From positions 1-16,501 of the forward strand of contig JACCTI010000477.1 in the NCBI GenBank assembly GCA_013812515.1: a stretch of 16,501 bases of DNA. The letters run 5' to 3'. The notes below the pieces were generated by a model that searched no databases, had not been told where the DNA came from, and saw nothing but the letters and a program-made list of their open reading frames with translations. The number at the start of each line of letters is the position of its first letter. Positions within the stretch are counted from its first letter, which is position 1. The stretch is from Chthoniobacterales bacterium (GTDB lineage Bacteria; Verrucomicrobiota; Verrucomicrobiia; Chthoniobacterales; UBA10450). Made by a program: the position numbers and the translations under genes. Shown in pieces: positions 1 through 6,799 of this stretch.

Positions 1-245
1 TCACCGCGTAAGAGGTCGGCGAAGAAGGAGAGGGCGAAACATCGTCTTTCCCGCCTCTCACGACATGCTCAACCAATGACGGCGACGGAACCAAGAGATC
101 AATCATGAAGAGCGGCCAAACTTACCGCCTCCATCTATCGCCGGATTTCGGGGAGGAGCTGAATGGGCCTTGTACGCCTTTTTTGATTGATAACTCTCCG
201 GCGCCCGGGGGCGCGATGAGGTTTTGCGCGGAGCGCCGTGCAGCG

Positions 246-439
246 CTCACCCCTAACGAGCGATCGAAGGCCGGCTTCAAGATGCACTACAACAACTTCA
301 CAGACAAAGGGACCGCGACGACCCGGCGCCCAGCTTCGTGATTGGACCGACGGTCGCTTGGAAGCCGAACCGCAGCACGCGTTTCGGCGTCTCCGCGCTC
401 TTCGGCGTCACACATGACTCGCCGCGCGTGCAAGTCTTC
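246..439 (+). pseudogene. Remnant of an outer-membrane beta-barrel-like protein (frameshifted C-terminus)
   Basis: Two adjoining reading frames give one plausible C-terminal segment. The first (246-311) reads LTPNERSKAGFK then MHYNNFTDKG. Shifting frame near the AAAGGG run at 306-311 continues as DRDDPAPSFVIGPTVAWKPN, then STRFGVSALFGVTHDSPRVQVF, ending near 439. The alternating polar/hydrophobic residues, aromatic residues and a near-terminal Phe look like the last strands of an outer-membrane barrel or porin-like protein. After 439 the reading becomes Ser/Arg-rich and uninformative. No upstream barrel sequence is visible in either frame, so this would be a scrap and not a gene with a single lesion. 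I do not recognise a specific family, and the call rests on composition and on the way the two frames join. Chance reading is the main alternative. Confidence 0.33.
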
Positions 440-568
440 AGCGCCGGCGGAAGCGCAACGAGTCTGAGGCTCCGGCGTCGGCCCGGGATCGTTAGAGCAT
501 CCGCAAAGCAATTTGCGGCACGACTGATAGTCGTAATCGGAATGACTGAGCGCGGTGCGCCCTGGAAG

Positions 569-829
569 TTACTGGCTCCGCGGCTTGACGGAGTTAGAAT
601 ACTGCACGTCGAAGGCGCGAAGGGCGGCTTCAATCGTTCCGCCGATTCCGACGATGCCATCCTGCAAGGTTGAGCCAAGGAGCGCGACACAGCTGCGGCC
701 GCGAATCATGATCCGCGGCCGGCGCGCGGCGGATGGGCTCCGCGGATGATCAGCACAATACCGCTCCATCTCGGCCATGGCCTGCTGCGATCTTTCCGCA
801 TCGTTCTGTCTCCTTGAGGCTGCGCTCAT
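569..829 (-). CDS. Possible small hypothetical protein (about 86 aa)
   Basis: The last half of this frame looks protein-like: IMIRGRSCVALLGSTLQDGI, then VGIGGTIEAALRAFDVQY, then SNSVKPRSQ and a TAA stop. It resembles small soil-bacterial hypothetical proteins with an 'ALLG..L..GI.G.G.T...AL.AFD.QY' core; this is from memory and unverified, and no function is known to me. The N-terminal part is low-information. ATG codons at 829, 778 and 769 could all serve as starts, and none has a convincing ribosome-binding site. The frame stays open upstream to an ATG at 904. It lies in an otherwise decayed region, so it may be a remnant or a chance frame. Confidence 0.4.
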   Translation of the reverse strand: MSAASRRQNDAERSQQAMAEMERYCADHPRSPSAARRPRIMIRGRSCVALLGSTLQDGIVGIGGTIEAALRAFDVQYSNSVKPRSQ

Positions 830-1479
830 GTCCCGTTGGCTTCTGAGAAGAAACGCCGCGGCTCCGCCTGGCGGTTGCAGTTTTTTCAGCGATTTCACGG
901 CCAAAGCCGCGACGCGGCGGGAATGCTATCGTGCGAGTTCAAGCATACCGCGCTCGGCTCGGTGAAGGCTGACAACATCTGCTCTGCCGAGCCGCGTCTA
1001 ATTCGAAGAGAGGAGCGGCTCCTAATAACCCAATTGTCCGGCGCTGGCCGCGAGATCTGCAAAGACAACGGTGTTTGGCAGATACCTTTGTCGGGCCGCT
1101 CCGCTCGTTGCTCGAACCTTGACACGGCACCGCAGCTGATGCGCTCTTCCAGTGAGGCACTACTTCAAGTCGCCCTTTTCCTGCGGCGGGCCTGGAGAGA
1201 GCAATTACTCGTTAGCCCGCTCAGCAGTGAGGGGCTCATACTCGGCAAACTCATCCCCTATTCGCCGCTTCTTGCGCTGTGCTCCAGTTGTAAATTGGGA
1301 ACTGTGGCCAGTCCGCTCAATCGGAACTTTCACGGAGAGCATCGCCTGTTGGCAAGCTCTTGTGCCGCCTCGCTGCGTCGAGGCGAAGTGGGTCTCTTTC
1401 GAGTGGCGCGTAGACGGCGAAACCGCGCCGTCGTCTCAACAAAGCTGTGGTTGGCCGACTCCGAAGCGTTTGTTGCTCG
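830..1479. other. About 650 bases without a credible gene
   Basis: A 215-codon plus-strand frame (836-1483) crosses this stretch, but its product is rich in Arg, Ser, Leu and Cys with no recognisable motif, and it converges on and slightly overlaps the glycosyltransferase stop. No tRNA, terminator or repeat of note was seen apart from two copies of the CTAACGAG octamer, as CTCGTTAG at 1208-1215 and 1476-1483. It is probably intergenic or highly decayed DNA. Confidence 0.5.
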
Positions 1480-2715
1480 TTAGGCCGCAGTTATCGTGAC
1501 GGCGCGCTTCGTGCTCAAGACATCGCGGACGTGCTTTTCGAGCTGTTCCACGATCGATTCCCATGAATTTTGTCGCGCCATGCGGCGTCCGTTTTTGATT
1601 CCGACCGCATTCGTCTTTTCCACTGCTTGCGCGCAATGACCGACAAATTCTTCCGCTGACGAAGCGATGCTAACCACGTCACGAAACTGTAGGACAACGT
1701 CTTCCACAGCAGTGGAAACGATTGGGCGGCCCGTCGCCATGTATTCGAGAGCTTTCGTCGGGTTAATGAACTCCGTCGCCTCATTTATCGCGAAAGGCAT
1801 CATGCAGATATCGAACGCCTTCACATACGCGGGCAACTCTCGATACTTCCGGGCGCCGAGCCAATGCAGATTCGGGCGCTGCGGAAGGGAAGAGCGCCTC
1901 ACTTTCGCGCGCGGCCCCACCATCACGACGTTCCACTCCGGGTCGTGATCGGCGAGCCGGGCAAGCAGATCATAATCCAGTCGCTCATCAACGACCCCAA
2001 AGTAACCGAGGACCGGCCCGCGGAGATGCGCAACGTCGTCCGGGATCTTCGTCGCGGCGTGTGTCGCCTTTCCGAAATGACGCACGTCCACGCCGCAGCC
2101 AAACGAATAACAGTTCGCATTGTAAGGCAACTTTGCCTGCGCGATTTTAGGCCCGCCCGCGAAAACAACATCCGCGACCGCCAGTAATTCGCGCTCGCGC
2201 CTAACGAGTTCGGGCGGCGCGCCGCGAAATTGTGAAAGCTGGTCCATGCAATCGTAAACGATCGCCTGCTCGTCAAGGTGTCCGGCGAAGGCGGTGACGG
2301 CCATCGGATCGTAGAACCACTGCACCGGATTTGCGAAATTGCCGCCGAGCGGACCGGCGAGAACAGACTGAACGAGGCGTCGCCGTTCCTTGTCAACCCA
2401 CGCGCCATCCTTCCAGCGCGCTCGCGGCATCTGCATCTGCAGAACGACTATGTTCGGATAGTCAGAAACCTCACGCAAGGTCACGGCCGCGGCGCTGATT
2501 TTATCCGAAGGGACCGGACCTTCGACAAACAGGATCTTGTGTCGCTGTGACAAACGCGAATGAAATTGCTGTGGCCGCTGCCAGACCCAATCCCATCCGA
2601 GATGTGAATGGACAATGATCGGAAATTCTTCGTGCGCACGGCTCTTCTCGACCGTGGTAAATGGGGTCGGGATCTTTCGAAAAACGCGCGGACGTGTGAG
2701 TGTTGCTAATTCCAT
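1480..2715 (-). CDS. Glycosyltransferase, GT-B fold, TuaH/GT4-like
   Basis: This is a 411-residue putative cytoplasmic or membrane-associated glycosyltransferase that would move a sugar from a nucleotide sugar to a glycan or lipid acceptor. The N-terminal Rossmann half has the WDWVWQRPQQF segment (residues 41-51), and IVYDCMDQLSQF (152-163) is typical of TuaH-like enzymes. The C-terminal donor-binding half has VLGYFGVVDERLD (235-247) and the hallmark FINPTKALEYMATGRPIVST (316-335), with Glu324 as the likely nucleotide-sugar ligand. No signal peptide or membrane helix is visible. The ATG at 2715 has only a weak GGAAAG immediately upstream. The TAA stop lies inside a CTCGTTAG octamer. The gene is divergent from a glycosidase-like gene, suggesting a shared polysaccharide role. 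Donor and acceptor cannot be told from sequence. Confidence 0.88.
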   Translation of the reverse strand: MELATLTRPRVFRKIPTPFTTVEKSRAHEEFPIIVHSHLGWDWVWQRPQQFHSRLSQRHKILFVEGPVPSDKISAAAVTLREVSDYPNIVVLQMQMPRARWKDGAWVDKERRRLVQSVLAGPLGGNFANPVQWFYDPMAVTAFAGHLDEQAIVYDCMDQLSQFRGAPPELVRRERELLAVADVVFAGGPKIAQAKLPYNANCYSFGCGVDVRHFGKATHAATKIPDDVAHLRGPVLGYFGVVDERLDYDLLARLADHDPEWNVVMVGPRAKVRRSSLPQRPNLHWLGARKYRELPAYVKAFDICMMPFAINEATEFINPTKALEYMATGRPIVSTAVEDVVLQFRDVVSIASSAEEFVGHCAQAVEKTNAVGIKNGRRMARQNSWESIVEQLEKHVRDVLSTKRAVTITAA

Positions 2716-2741
2716 CTTTCCGTAGAATTCGTCGACCAGTA

Positions 2742-2757
2742 CCTACTTGGATGTAGG
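2742..2757. promoter_or_regulatory. Inverted repeat CCTAC-N6-GTAGG
   Basis: Five-base arms CCTAC and GTAGG flank the spacer TTGGAT, 26 bases upstream of the glycosyltransferase ATG. The arm sequence is shared with the neighbouring inverted repeat at 2777-2793, which suggests two half-related operators for one dimeric regulator. That role is inference. Confidence 0.4.
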
Positions 2758-2776
2758 CTGAATCAGCCGGTTAAGA

Positions 2777-2793
2777 GTAGGACTTTCTCCTAC
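2777..2793. promoter_or_regulatory. Inverted repeat GTAGGA-N5-TCCTAC
   Basis: A perfect 6-base inverted repeat with spacer CTTTC lies in the divergent intergenic region. The shape (short GC-edged arms, 5-base spacer) resembles sites bound by dimeric helix-turn-helix regulators such as the LuxR/NarL type, but the regulator is not in this window. It could instead form a small RNA hairpin. Confidence 0.45.
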
Positions 2794-2807
2794 GTTTCGG
2801 ACCATCG

Positions 2808-2827
2808 TGCAAAATCATGATTTTGCA
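2808..2827. repeat. Perfect 20-bp palindrome
   Basis: TGCAAAATCATGATTTTGCA is its own reverse complement over all 20 bases. It sits between the glycosyltransferase and glycosidase genes, 92 bases from the former start. It has no spacer, so it is more likely a protein-binding site than a folded RNA element, but a cruciform is possible. It is AT-rich compared with its surroundings. Confidence 0.6.
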
Positions 2828-3240
2828 AACTTGTTTCGTGATGACTCGTTAGGCTCTTCCCCCTGCGCTGTTTCGGCGTGGGTGAATTTGTGCGCGTAAG
2901 ATGTGGCACACCGCGCTCCGACGGTTAGGATTTCCGACGCTACAGGACACTCCACGATCGATCAGCGGCGCGCGCGAGAAGCTTGCTTTTGGAGACGTTT
3001 GGCACGGGCTCGCATTCTGCCGAACGAACTCCGCCTTGCACCTCTGCAGACAGGTATTCGCGACGGAGAAAAGTTGCCGACCTAGAAAGCTTCTGGGTCA
3101 CCAGCACGCACATGCGAGCAGTCCCGGAACGCGGTCTTGCCTTCGGCGCGCAGAAACATTCTCCGTGGACCTCCGCGGGGCCGGAAAAGAGCAAGCAGTT
3201 CGCTCACTTGACGGATTCCGCTCCTTGCATATTTGGTCGC

Positions 3241-4569
3241 GTGATCATCGAGCGCGCGACGGATAAGGTCTCCCATCCGGGCGCGTCGCTTTTCCGAAGC
3301 TTCTTCATCGGCGGGTTCGAATGCTCGACGCATCGACTTGCTTCCGGGAAACGACTCGATCTGGTGCGTGCGACGCGACACGACGAATTTGCCACGAGCG
3401 ACTATCGCTTGCTGCAGGAGCACGGCTTTCGCACCGTGCGTGAAGGGCTGCGCTGGCACCTCATCGAAAGCAATCCGCGGCGCTTCGATTTTTCTTCCGC
3501 ACTTCCGATCACGCGCGCCGCGCGCGAAACCCGCATGCAGGTGATCTGGGATCTTTGGCATTACGGATGGCCTGACGACATCGACATCTTTTCGATCGGG
3601 TTTATCCGCCGATTCACAGCCTACGCACGCGCGGCTGCGACGTTGTTGAGCGAGCAGCTCGATGAAACGCCGTTTATCTCACCGATTAATGAAATTTCCT
3701 TTTTCTCGTGGGCCGGGGGCGATGGCGCGGCCTTCAATCCGTTTGCCAGAAATCGCGGGGCGGAATTAAAACGCCAGCTCGTCCGGGCCTCAGTCGAAGC
3801 GATCTACGCCATCCGGGAGGTGAATCCGGCGATTCGCTTCTGCCAGATTGATCCGATGATCAATGTGACCAGCGGGACGGGTCGACATCAGGATGGGCTC
3901 GCAGCCGAGGAATACCGCCAGACGCAATTTGATGCCTGGGATATGATCTGCGGGCGAACCGCCCCGGAATTGGGAGGCGAGGACAGCTTCCTCGACATCA
4001 TCGGCGTCAATTATTACATTCATAATCAGTGGGCGCATCCAGGCGGCCACGGGTCGATGCTGGTTCCGTCGGATCCGCGCTATCGCCATGTGCGCGATAT
4101 GCTCGCGGAACTCTACGCGCGCTATTGCAAGCCGATCTTCATCGCGGAGACGGGGATCGAAGATGAGATGCGTCCGATCTGGTTGCGTTACATCTCGAAT
4201 GAAGTGCGCGGCGCGATGATCAGCGGCGTTCCCATCGAAGGCTTATGCCTTTACCCGATCCTTAATCACCCGGGGTGGGATGACGAGCGGCATTGCTATA
4301 ACGGGCTCTTCGACTACGCCGACGCCACAGGCCGACGCGAGGTTTACCAGCCACTGGCAGATGAGCTGGCCCGGCAGCAGGAAATTGTCGCATCGATCCG
4401 AAGCGGCGGGGGAGATCGGGAACGACGATTTGAGTTCAACACCTCGGCGCTGGATTGGGCGGCGCACCAAATGGAAGAACGCACCGATGATTCGCGCGTG
4501 GCACATGACGAGATCCGCGCAACGATCGAGCGCGACGCCGAGCTCGAGAAAACCGAGAGCAATACCTAG
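3241..4569 (+). CDS. Glycoside hydrolase clan GH-A-like protein (beta-glucosidase-like)
   Basis: A (beta/alpha)8 glycosidase-like protein. The conserved body begins at SLFRSFFIGGFECSTHR and continues with TVREGLRWHLIE and VIWDLWHYGWPDDIDIF. The likely acid/base Glu is Glu151 in SPINEISFFSWAGG and the likely nucleophile is Glu303 in KPIFIAETGIEDE, both counted from the GTG at 3241; these fit retaining clan GH-A enzymes. Later landmarks are LDIIGVNYYIHNQW and CLYPILNHPGWDD. No signal peptide is seen, so it is probably cytoplasmic. The start is uncertain: the frame is open back to 2983, but the first 86 codons look non-coding, so I chose GTG 3241. There is no clear ribosome-binding site. A weak TTGACG-16-TATTTG promoter-like pair (3208-3235) ends just before it. 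The pairing with a divergent glycosyltransferase suggests polysaccharide processing. The substrate is unknown. Confidence 0.8.
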   Translation: MIIERATDKVSHPGASLFRSFFIGGFECSTHRLASGKRLDLVRATRHDEFATSDYRLLQEHGFRTVREGLRWHLIESNPRRFDFSSALPITRAARETRMQVIWDLWHYGWPDDIDIFSIGFIRRFTAYARAAATLLSEQLDETPFISPINEISFFSWAGGDGAAFNPFARNRGAELKRQLVRASVEAIYAIREVNPAIRFCQIDPMINVTSGTGRHQDGLAAEEYRQTQFDAWDMICGRTAPELGGEDSFLDIIGVNYYIHNQWAHPGGHGSMLVPSDPRYRHVRDMLAELYARYCKPIFIAETGIEDEMRPIWLRYISNEVRGAMISGVPIEGLCLYPILNHPGWDDERHCYNGLFDYADATGRREVYQPLADELARQQEIVASIRSGGGDRERRFEFNTSALDWAAHQMEERTDDSRVAHDEIRATIERDAELEKTESNT

Positions 4570-4599
4570 TGCGACGTGACAGATGAATTGACTACGGGG

Positions 4600-4635
4600 G
4601 TTCGCGCGTGTTGGGGAGCGCACGCCAGCGCGAAC
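4600..4635. repeat. Inverted repeat, 8-base arms
   Basis: Arms GTTCGCGC (4600-4607) and GCGCGAAC (4628-4635) enclose 20 bases that can themselves pair partly (GCGTG with CACGC). It starts about 30 bases after the glycosidase stop. With no T-tract it is a poor intrinsic terminator and could be a scrap of an intergenic repeat. Confidence 0.4.
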
Positions 4636-4950
4636 TTTCGGAGCGCCGTTTCGGCCCCCGGGGGGAGCAATCCTCCGATGGGGCCGTGCGGAGTCCTGAT
4701 AGGTTTGTTGCGGCGAGGCACCGCACCCGCACGCGCCCCGAACACAGACTGCGCTGCTGCTGATTCCAAGCTTCATCGCACCAGTGCTTCGCGGCGACAC
4801 AAAACGCGAACCACTCACCGCATCTCGGCTGACGAGCCGCGACCGCTGCGGCGGTAAGGCGAGATCGTGCTCCGCATAGTGTAAGCCCACTAAAAGGCTT
4901 CGGTTTGGACACCAGCTGCGCTGCCGGCTGCGCTCAACGCCTCCATTTGA

Positions 4951-4978
4951 TTGCGGGTGCCTCTCACGCCGCTAGATT
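4951..4978 (+). promoter_or_regulatory. Candidate sigma70-type promoter for icd
   Basis: TTGCGG (4951-4956) and TAGATT (4973-4978) are separated by 16 bases. The predicted start of transcription would fall around 4985, only a few bases before the icd ATG at 4988, which implies a very short leader or none. No Shine-Dalgarno sequence precedes the ATG, consistent with that. The boxes are imperfect. Confidence 0.3.
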
Positions 4979-4987
4979 CACCGCCCT

Positions 4988-6301
4988 ATGCCTTACAAAG
5001 ACATTACCCCTCCGGCCGGCGACAAGATTTCCATCGCTCAGGGCAAACTGACTGTGCCGGATCGGCCGGTGATTCCGTTCATCCGCGGCGACGGCACGGG
5101 GCCGGACATCTGGGCGGCGAGTGAGCGCGTCTTTGATGCGGCAATCGAGAGAGCTTATCGCAGCCAGAAGAGGATCTCGTGGTTCGAAGTCTTCGCGGGA
5201 CAAGCTGCGAAGGACAAGTTTGACGAGTGGCTGCCTAACGACACGGTCGAAGCGTTTCGCGATTACCTTGTCGGGATCAAGGGACCGCTGACGACTCCCG
5301 TAGGCGGCGGCATCCGGTCGCTGAATGTCGCGCTCCGACAAATGCTCGATTTGTTCGTTTGTTTGCGGCCGGTGCAGTACTTCAACGGTGTCCCTTCACC
5401 CGTGAAACATCCGGAAAAAGTGGACATGATCATCTTCCGCGAGAACACGGAGGATATCTACGCGGGCATCGACTACGCGGCCGGCAGCCCTGAGTCCGCG
5501 AAGATTCTCGGATTTCTGCAAAAGGAGTTTCCGAAAGCGTTTGAGAAAATTCGGTTCGGCACGAAGGAAGCGGCGGCGGATTTCTGGAAGAAAGTCGGCG
5601 CGCCCGAAGGCGACGATGTCATGGTCGGCATCGGCCTCAAGCCGGTCAGCCGTGCGGGCAGCGTGCGTTTGATCCACAGCGCGATCGCTTATGCAATTAA
5701 GAACCAGCGGAAGAGCGTCACGATCGTGCACAAGGGCAACATCATGAAGTACACCGAAGGTGCGTTTCGCGACTGGGGATACGAGATCTCGAAGAGCTAC
5801 TTCGGCGCGGAAGAAATTGATGGCGGGCCGTGGTGCCGGATTCCGATGGGCAAACCCGGCGCCGGTATTGTGATCAAAGACGCCATCGCCGACATCACAT
5901 TGCAGCAGGTGCTGACCCGACCGGAAGAGTTCGACGTCATCGCGACGTTGAATTTGAACGGGGACTACCTCAGTGACGCGCTCGCCGCGCAAGTGGGCGG
6001 CATCGGCATCGCGCCCGGCGGTAACATCAACTACATCACCGGCCACGCCGTCTTTGAAGCGACGCACGGCACCGCACCGAAGTATGCGAACCAAGATAAG
6101 GTGAACCCGGGCTCCGTGGTTCTCTCCGGCGAAATGATGTTCCGCTACATGGGCTGGACGGAAGCGGCCGATCTCATTATCCGCGGATTGAATGGCGCGA
6201 TCGCGAGCAAGCGTGTGACCTACGACTTCGCGCGTTTGATGGAAGGCGCGACCGAGATCAAGTGCTCCGAATTCGGCCAGAATATTATCGATCACATGTG
6301 A
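4988..6301 (+). CDS. icd: NADP-dependent isocitrate dehydrogenase
   Basis: Oxidatively decarboxylates isocitrate to 2-oxoglutarate in the cytoplasmic TCA cycle, supplying NADPH and the carbon skeleton for glutamate. The 437 residues match the dimeric E. coli-type enzyme in order: IPFIRGDGTGPDIW near residue 30, TTPVGGGIRSLNVALRQ with Ser111 equivalent to E. coli Ser113 (the substrate-binding, AceK-phosphorylated serine), IIFRENTEDIYAGI, and the cofactor segment EATHGTAPKYANQDKVNPGS. Lys365-Tyr366 there are the residues that specify NADP over NAD in the E. coli enzyme. The ATG at 4988 begins MPYKDITPP, in line with the family. The gene is monocistronic in appearance, with long non-coding stretches on both sides. 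No aceK is in the window, so phospho-control is unknown. Confidence 0.97.
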   Translation: MPYKDITPPAGDKISIAQGKLTVPDRPVIPFIRGDGTGPDIWAASERVFDAAIERAYRSQKRISWFEVFAGQAAKDKFDEWLPNDTVEAFRDYLVGIKGPLTTPVGGGIRSLNVALRQMLDLFVCLRPVQYFNGVPSPVKHPEKVDMIIFRENTEDIYAGIDYAAGSPESAKILGFLQKEFPKAFEKIRFGTKEAAADFWKKVGAPEGDDVMVGIGLKPVSRAGSVRLIHSAIAYAIKNQRKSVTIVHKGNIMKYTEGAFRDWGYEISKSYFGAEEIDGGPWCRIPMGKPGAGIVIKDAIADITLQQVLTRPEEFDVIATLNLNGDYLSDALAAQVGGIGIAPGGNINYITGHAVFEATHGTAPKYANQDKVNPGSVVLSGEMMFRYMGWTEAADLIIRGLNGAIASKRVTYDFARLMEGATEIKCSEFGQNIIDHM

Positions 6302-6312
6302 GCGCGTCCGCT

Positions 6313-6381
6313 GAGGGACGGGCGCTGTCCGATCCTGTATTGAGATGGCCAACGACGAAGGACGACACGGCGGTCGTCCCC
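6313..6381 (+). repeat. Paired-hairpin intergenic repeat, copy A
   Basis: It starts GAGGGACGGGCGCTGTCCG, whose CGGGC/GTCCG arms pair around GCT with one G-U. After 28 unrelated bases comes GGACGAC-ACGGCG-GTCGTCC, a perfect 7-base stem, followed by CC. The outer GGGACG and CGTCCC can also pair, so the whole element may fold as one structure. It begins 11 bases after the icd stop. Copy B is 381 bases further on. It behaves like a REP or MITE-type element, and no transposase is nearby. Confidence 0.7.
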
Positions 6382-6696
6382 GTATGAATAGCTGGCACAG
6401 GCACCCGATCTATCAGGCGGGCCACGAACGGTTCAACGCGCCTCTGATCGTGTTTTAACGCAGCCCGTGTTGTCGTGCGTGAGGTACTGGAAATCGCATG
6501 TCGCGCGTCATTGGCCGAAGCAAAGAGACGCACCACTCTGGCAGCGTGATTAATGCGCAGGCAGAGCTACTCGGAGAAGTGGGAGTATGTGCTGCAGGAT
6601 CGCGTACGTGCCGGGCTAGTCGGGCGAGCTGAGGATTGCCCTTCGCTGGAGAGATGCACGAGCTCCGCTGGTGATTCGCGGGTTCGCCATCCTTTG

Positions 6697-6762
6697 GAGG
6701 GACGGGCGCTGCCCGCCCATCTCTGGTGCGCAAACCAGTCGGACGACACGGCGGTCGTCCCC
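6697..6762 (+). repeat. Paired-hairpin intergenic repeat, copy B
   Basis: Same layout and orientation as copy A: GAGGGACGGGCGCTGCCCG with a perfect CGGGC/GCCCG stem, 25 unrelated bases, then GGACGAC-ACGGCG-GTCGTCC and CC identical to copy A. The one change in the first hairpin (T to C) restores a Watson-Crick pair, which suggests that the fold is maintained. It ends 37 bases before pgi. Confidence 0.7.
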
Positions 6763-6799
6763 CAATTGCGCCAGACGCGTTTGCTGATTAGCTGACATC

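Larger units (their letters stand above)
4570..4987. other. 418-base intergenic stretch before icd
   Basis: No credible gene is present. Visible structure includes an inverted repeat (4600-4635), a CCCCCGGGGG palindrome at 4655-4664, a tandem GCTGCGCT pair around 4916-4933 and a promoter-like pair just before icd. It is GC-rich. Confidence 0.5.
6302..6799. other. 498-base spacer between icd and pgi with two repeat copies
   Basis: Holds two same-orientation copies of a paired-hairpin repeat (6313-6381 and 6697-6762), separated by about 315 bases. Minus-strand frames here (for example 6285-6536) show no convincing motif. I see no gene and no strong pgi promoter. Confidence 0.55.

Noticed and set aside
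836..1483. 215-codon plus-strand open frame
   Set aside because: Low-complexity Arg/Ser/Leu/Cys-rich product with no motif, no ribosome site, in a decayed region and running into the convergent glycosyltransferase end.
2983..3240. N-terminal extension of the glycosidase-like gene to an ATG at 2983
   Set aside because: The 86 extra codons show no family similarity and look like non-coding composition; the conserved body begins near 3285.
5396..6352. 318-codon minus-strand open frame opposite icd
   Set aside because: Antisense shadow of a strongly conserved gene, produced by GC-rich codon use; the product has no motif.
6285..6536. Minus-strand frame in the icd-pgi spacer (VEPFVARLIDRVPVPAIH)
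   Set aside because: Part of it reads smoothly, but it overlaps the repeat copy and the icd end, and I recognise no family.
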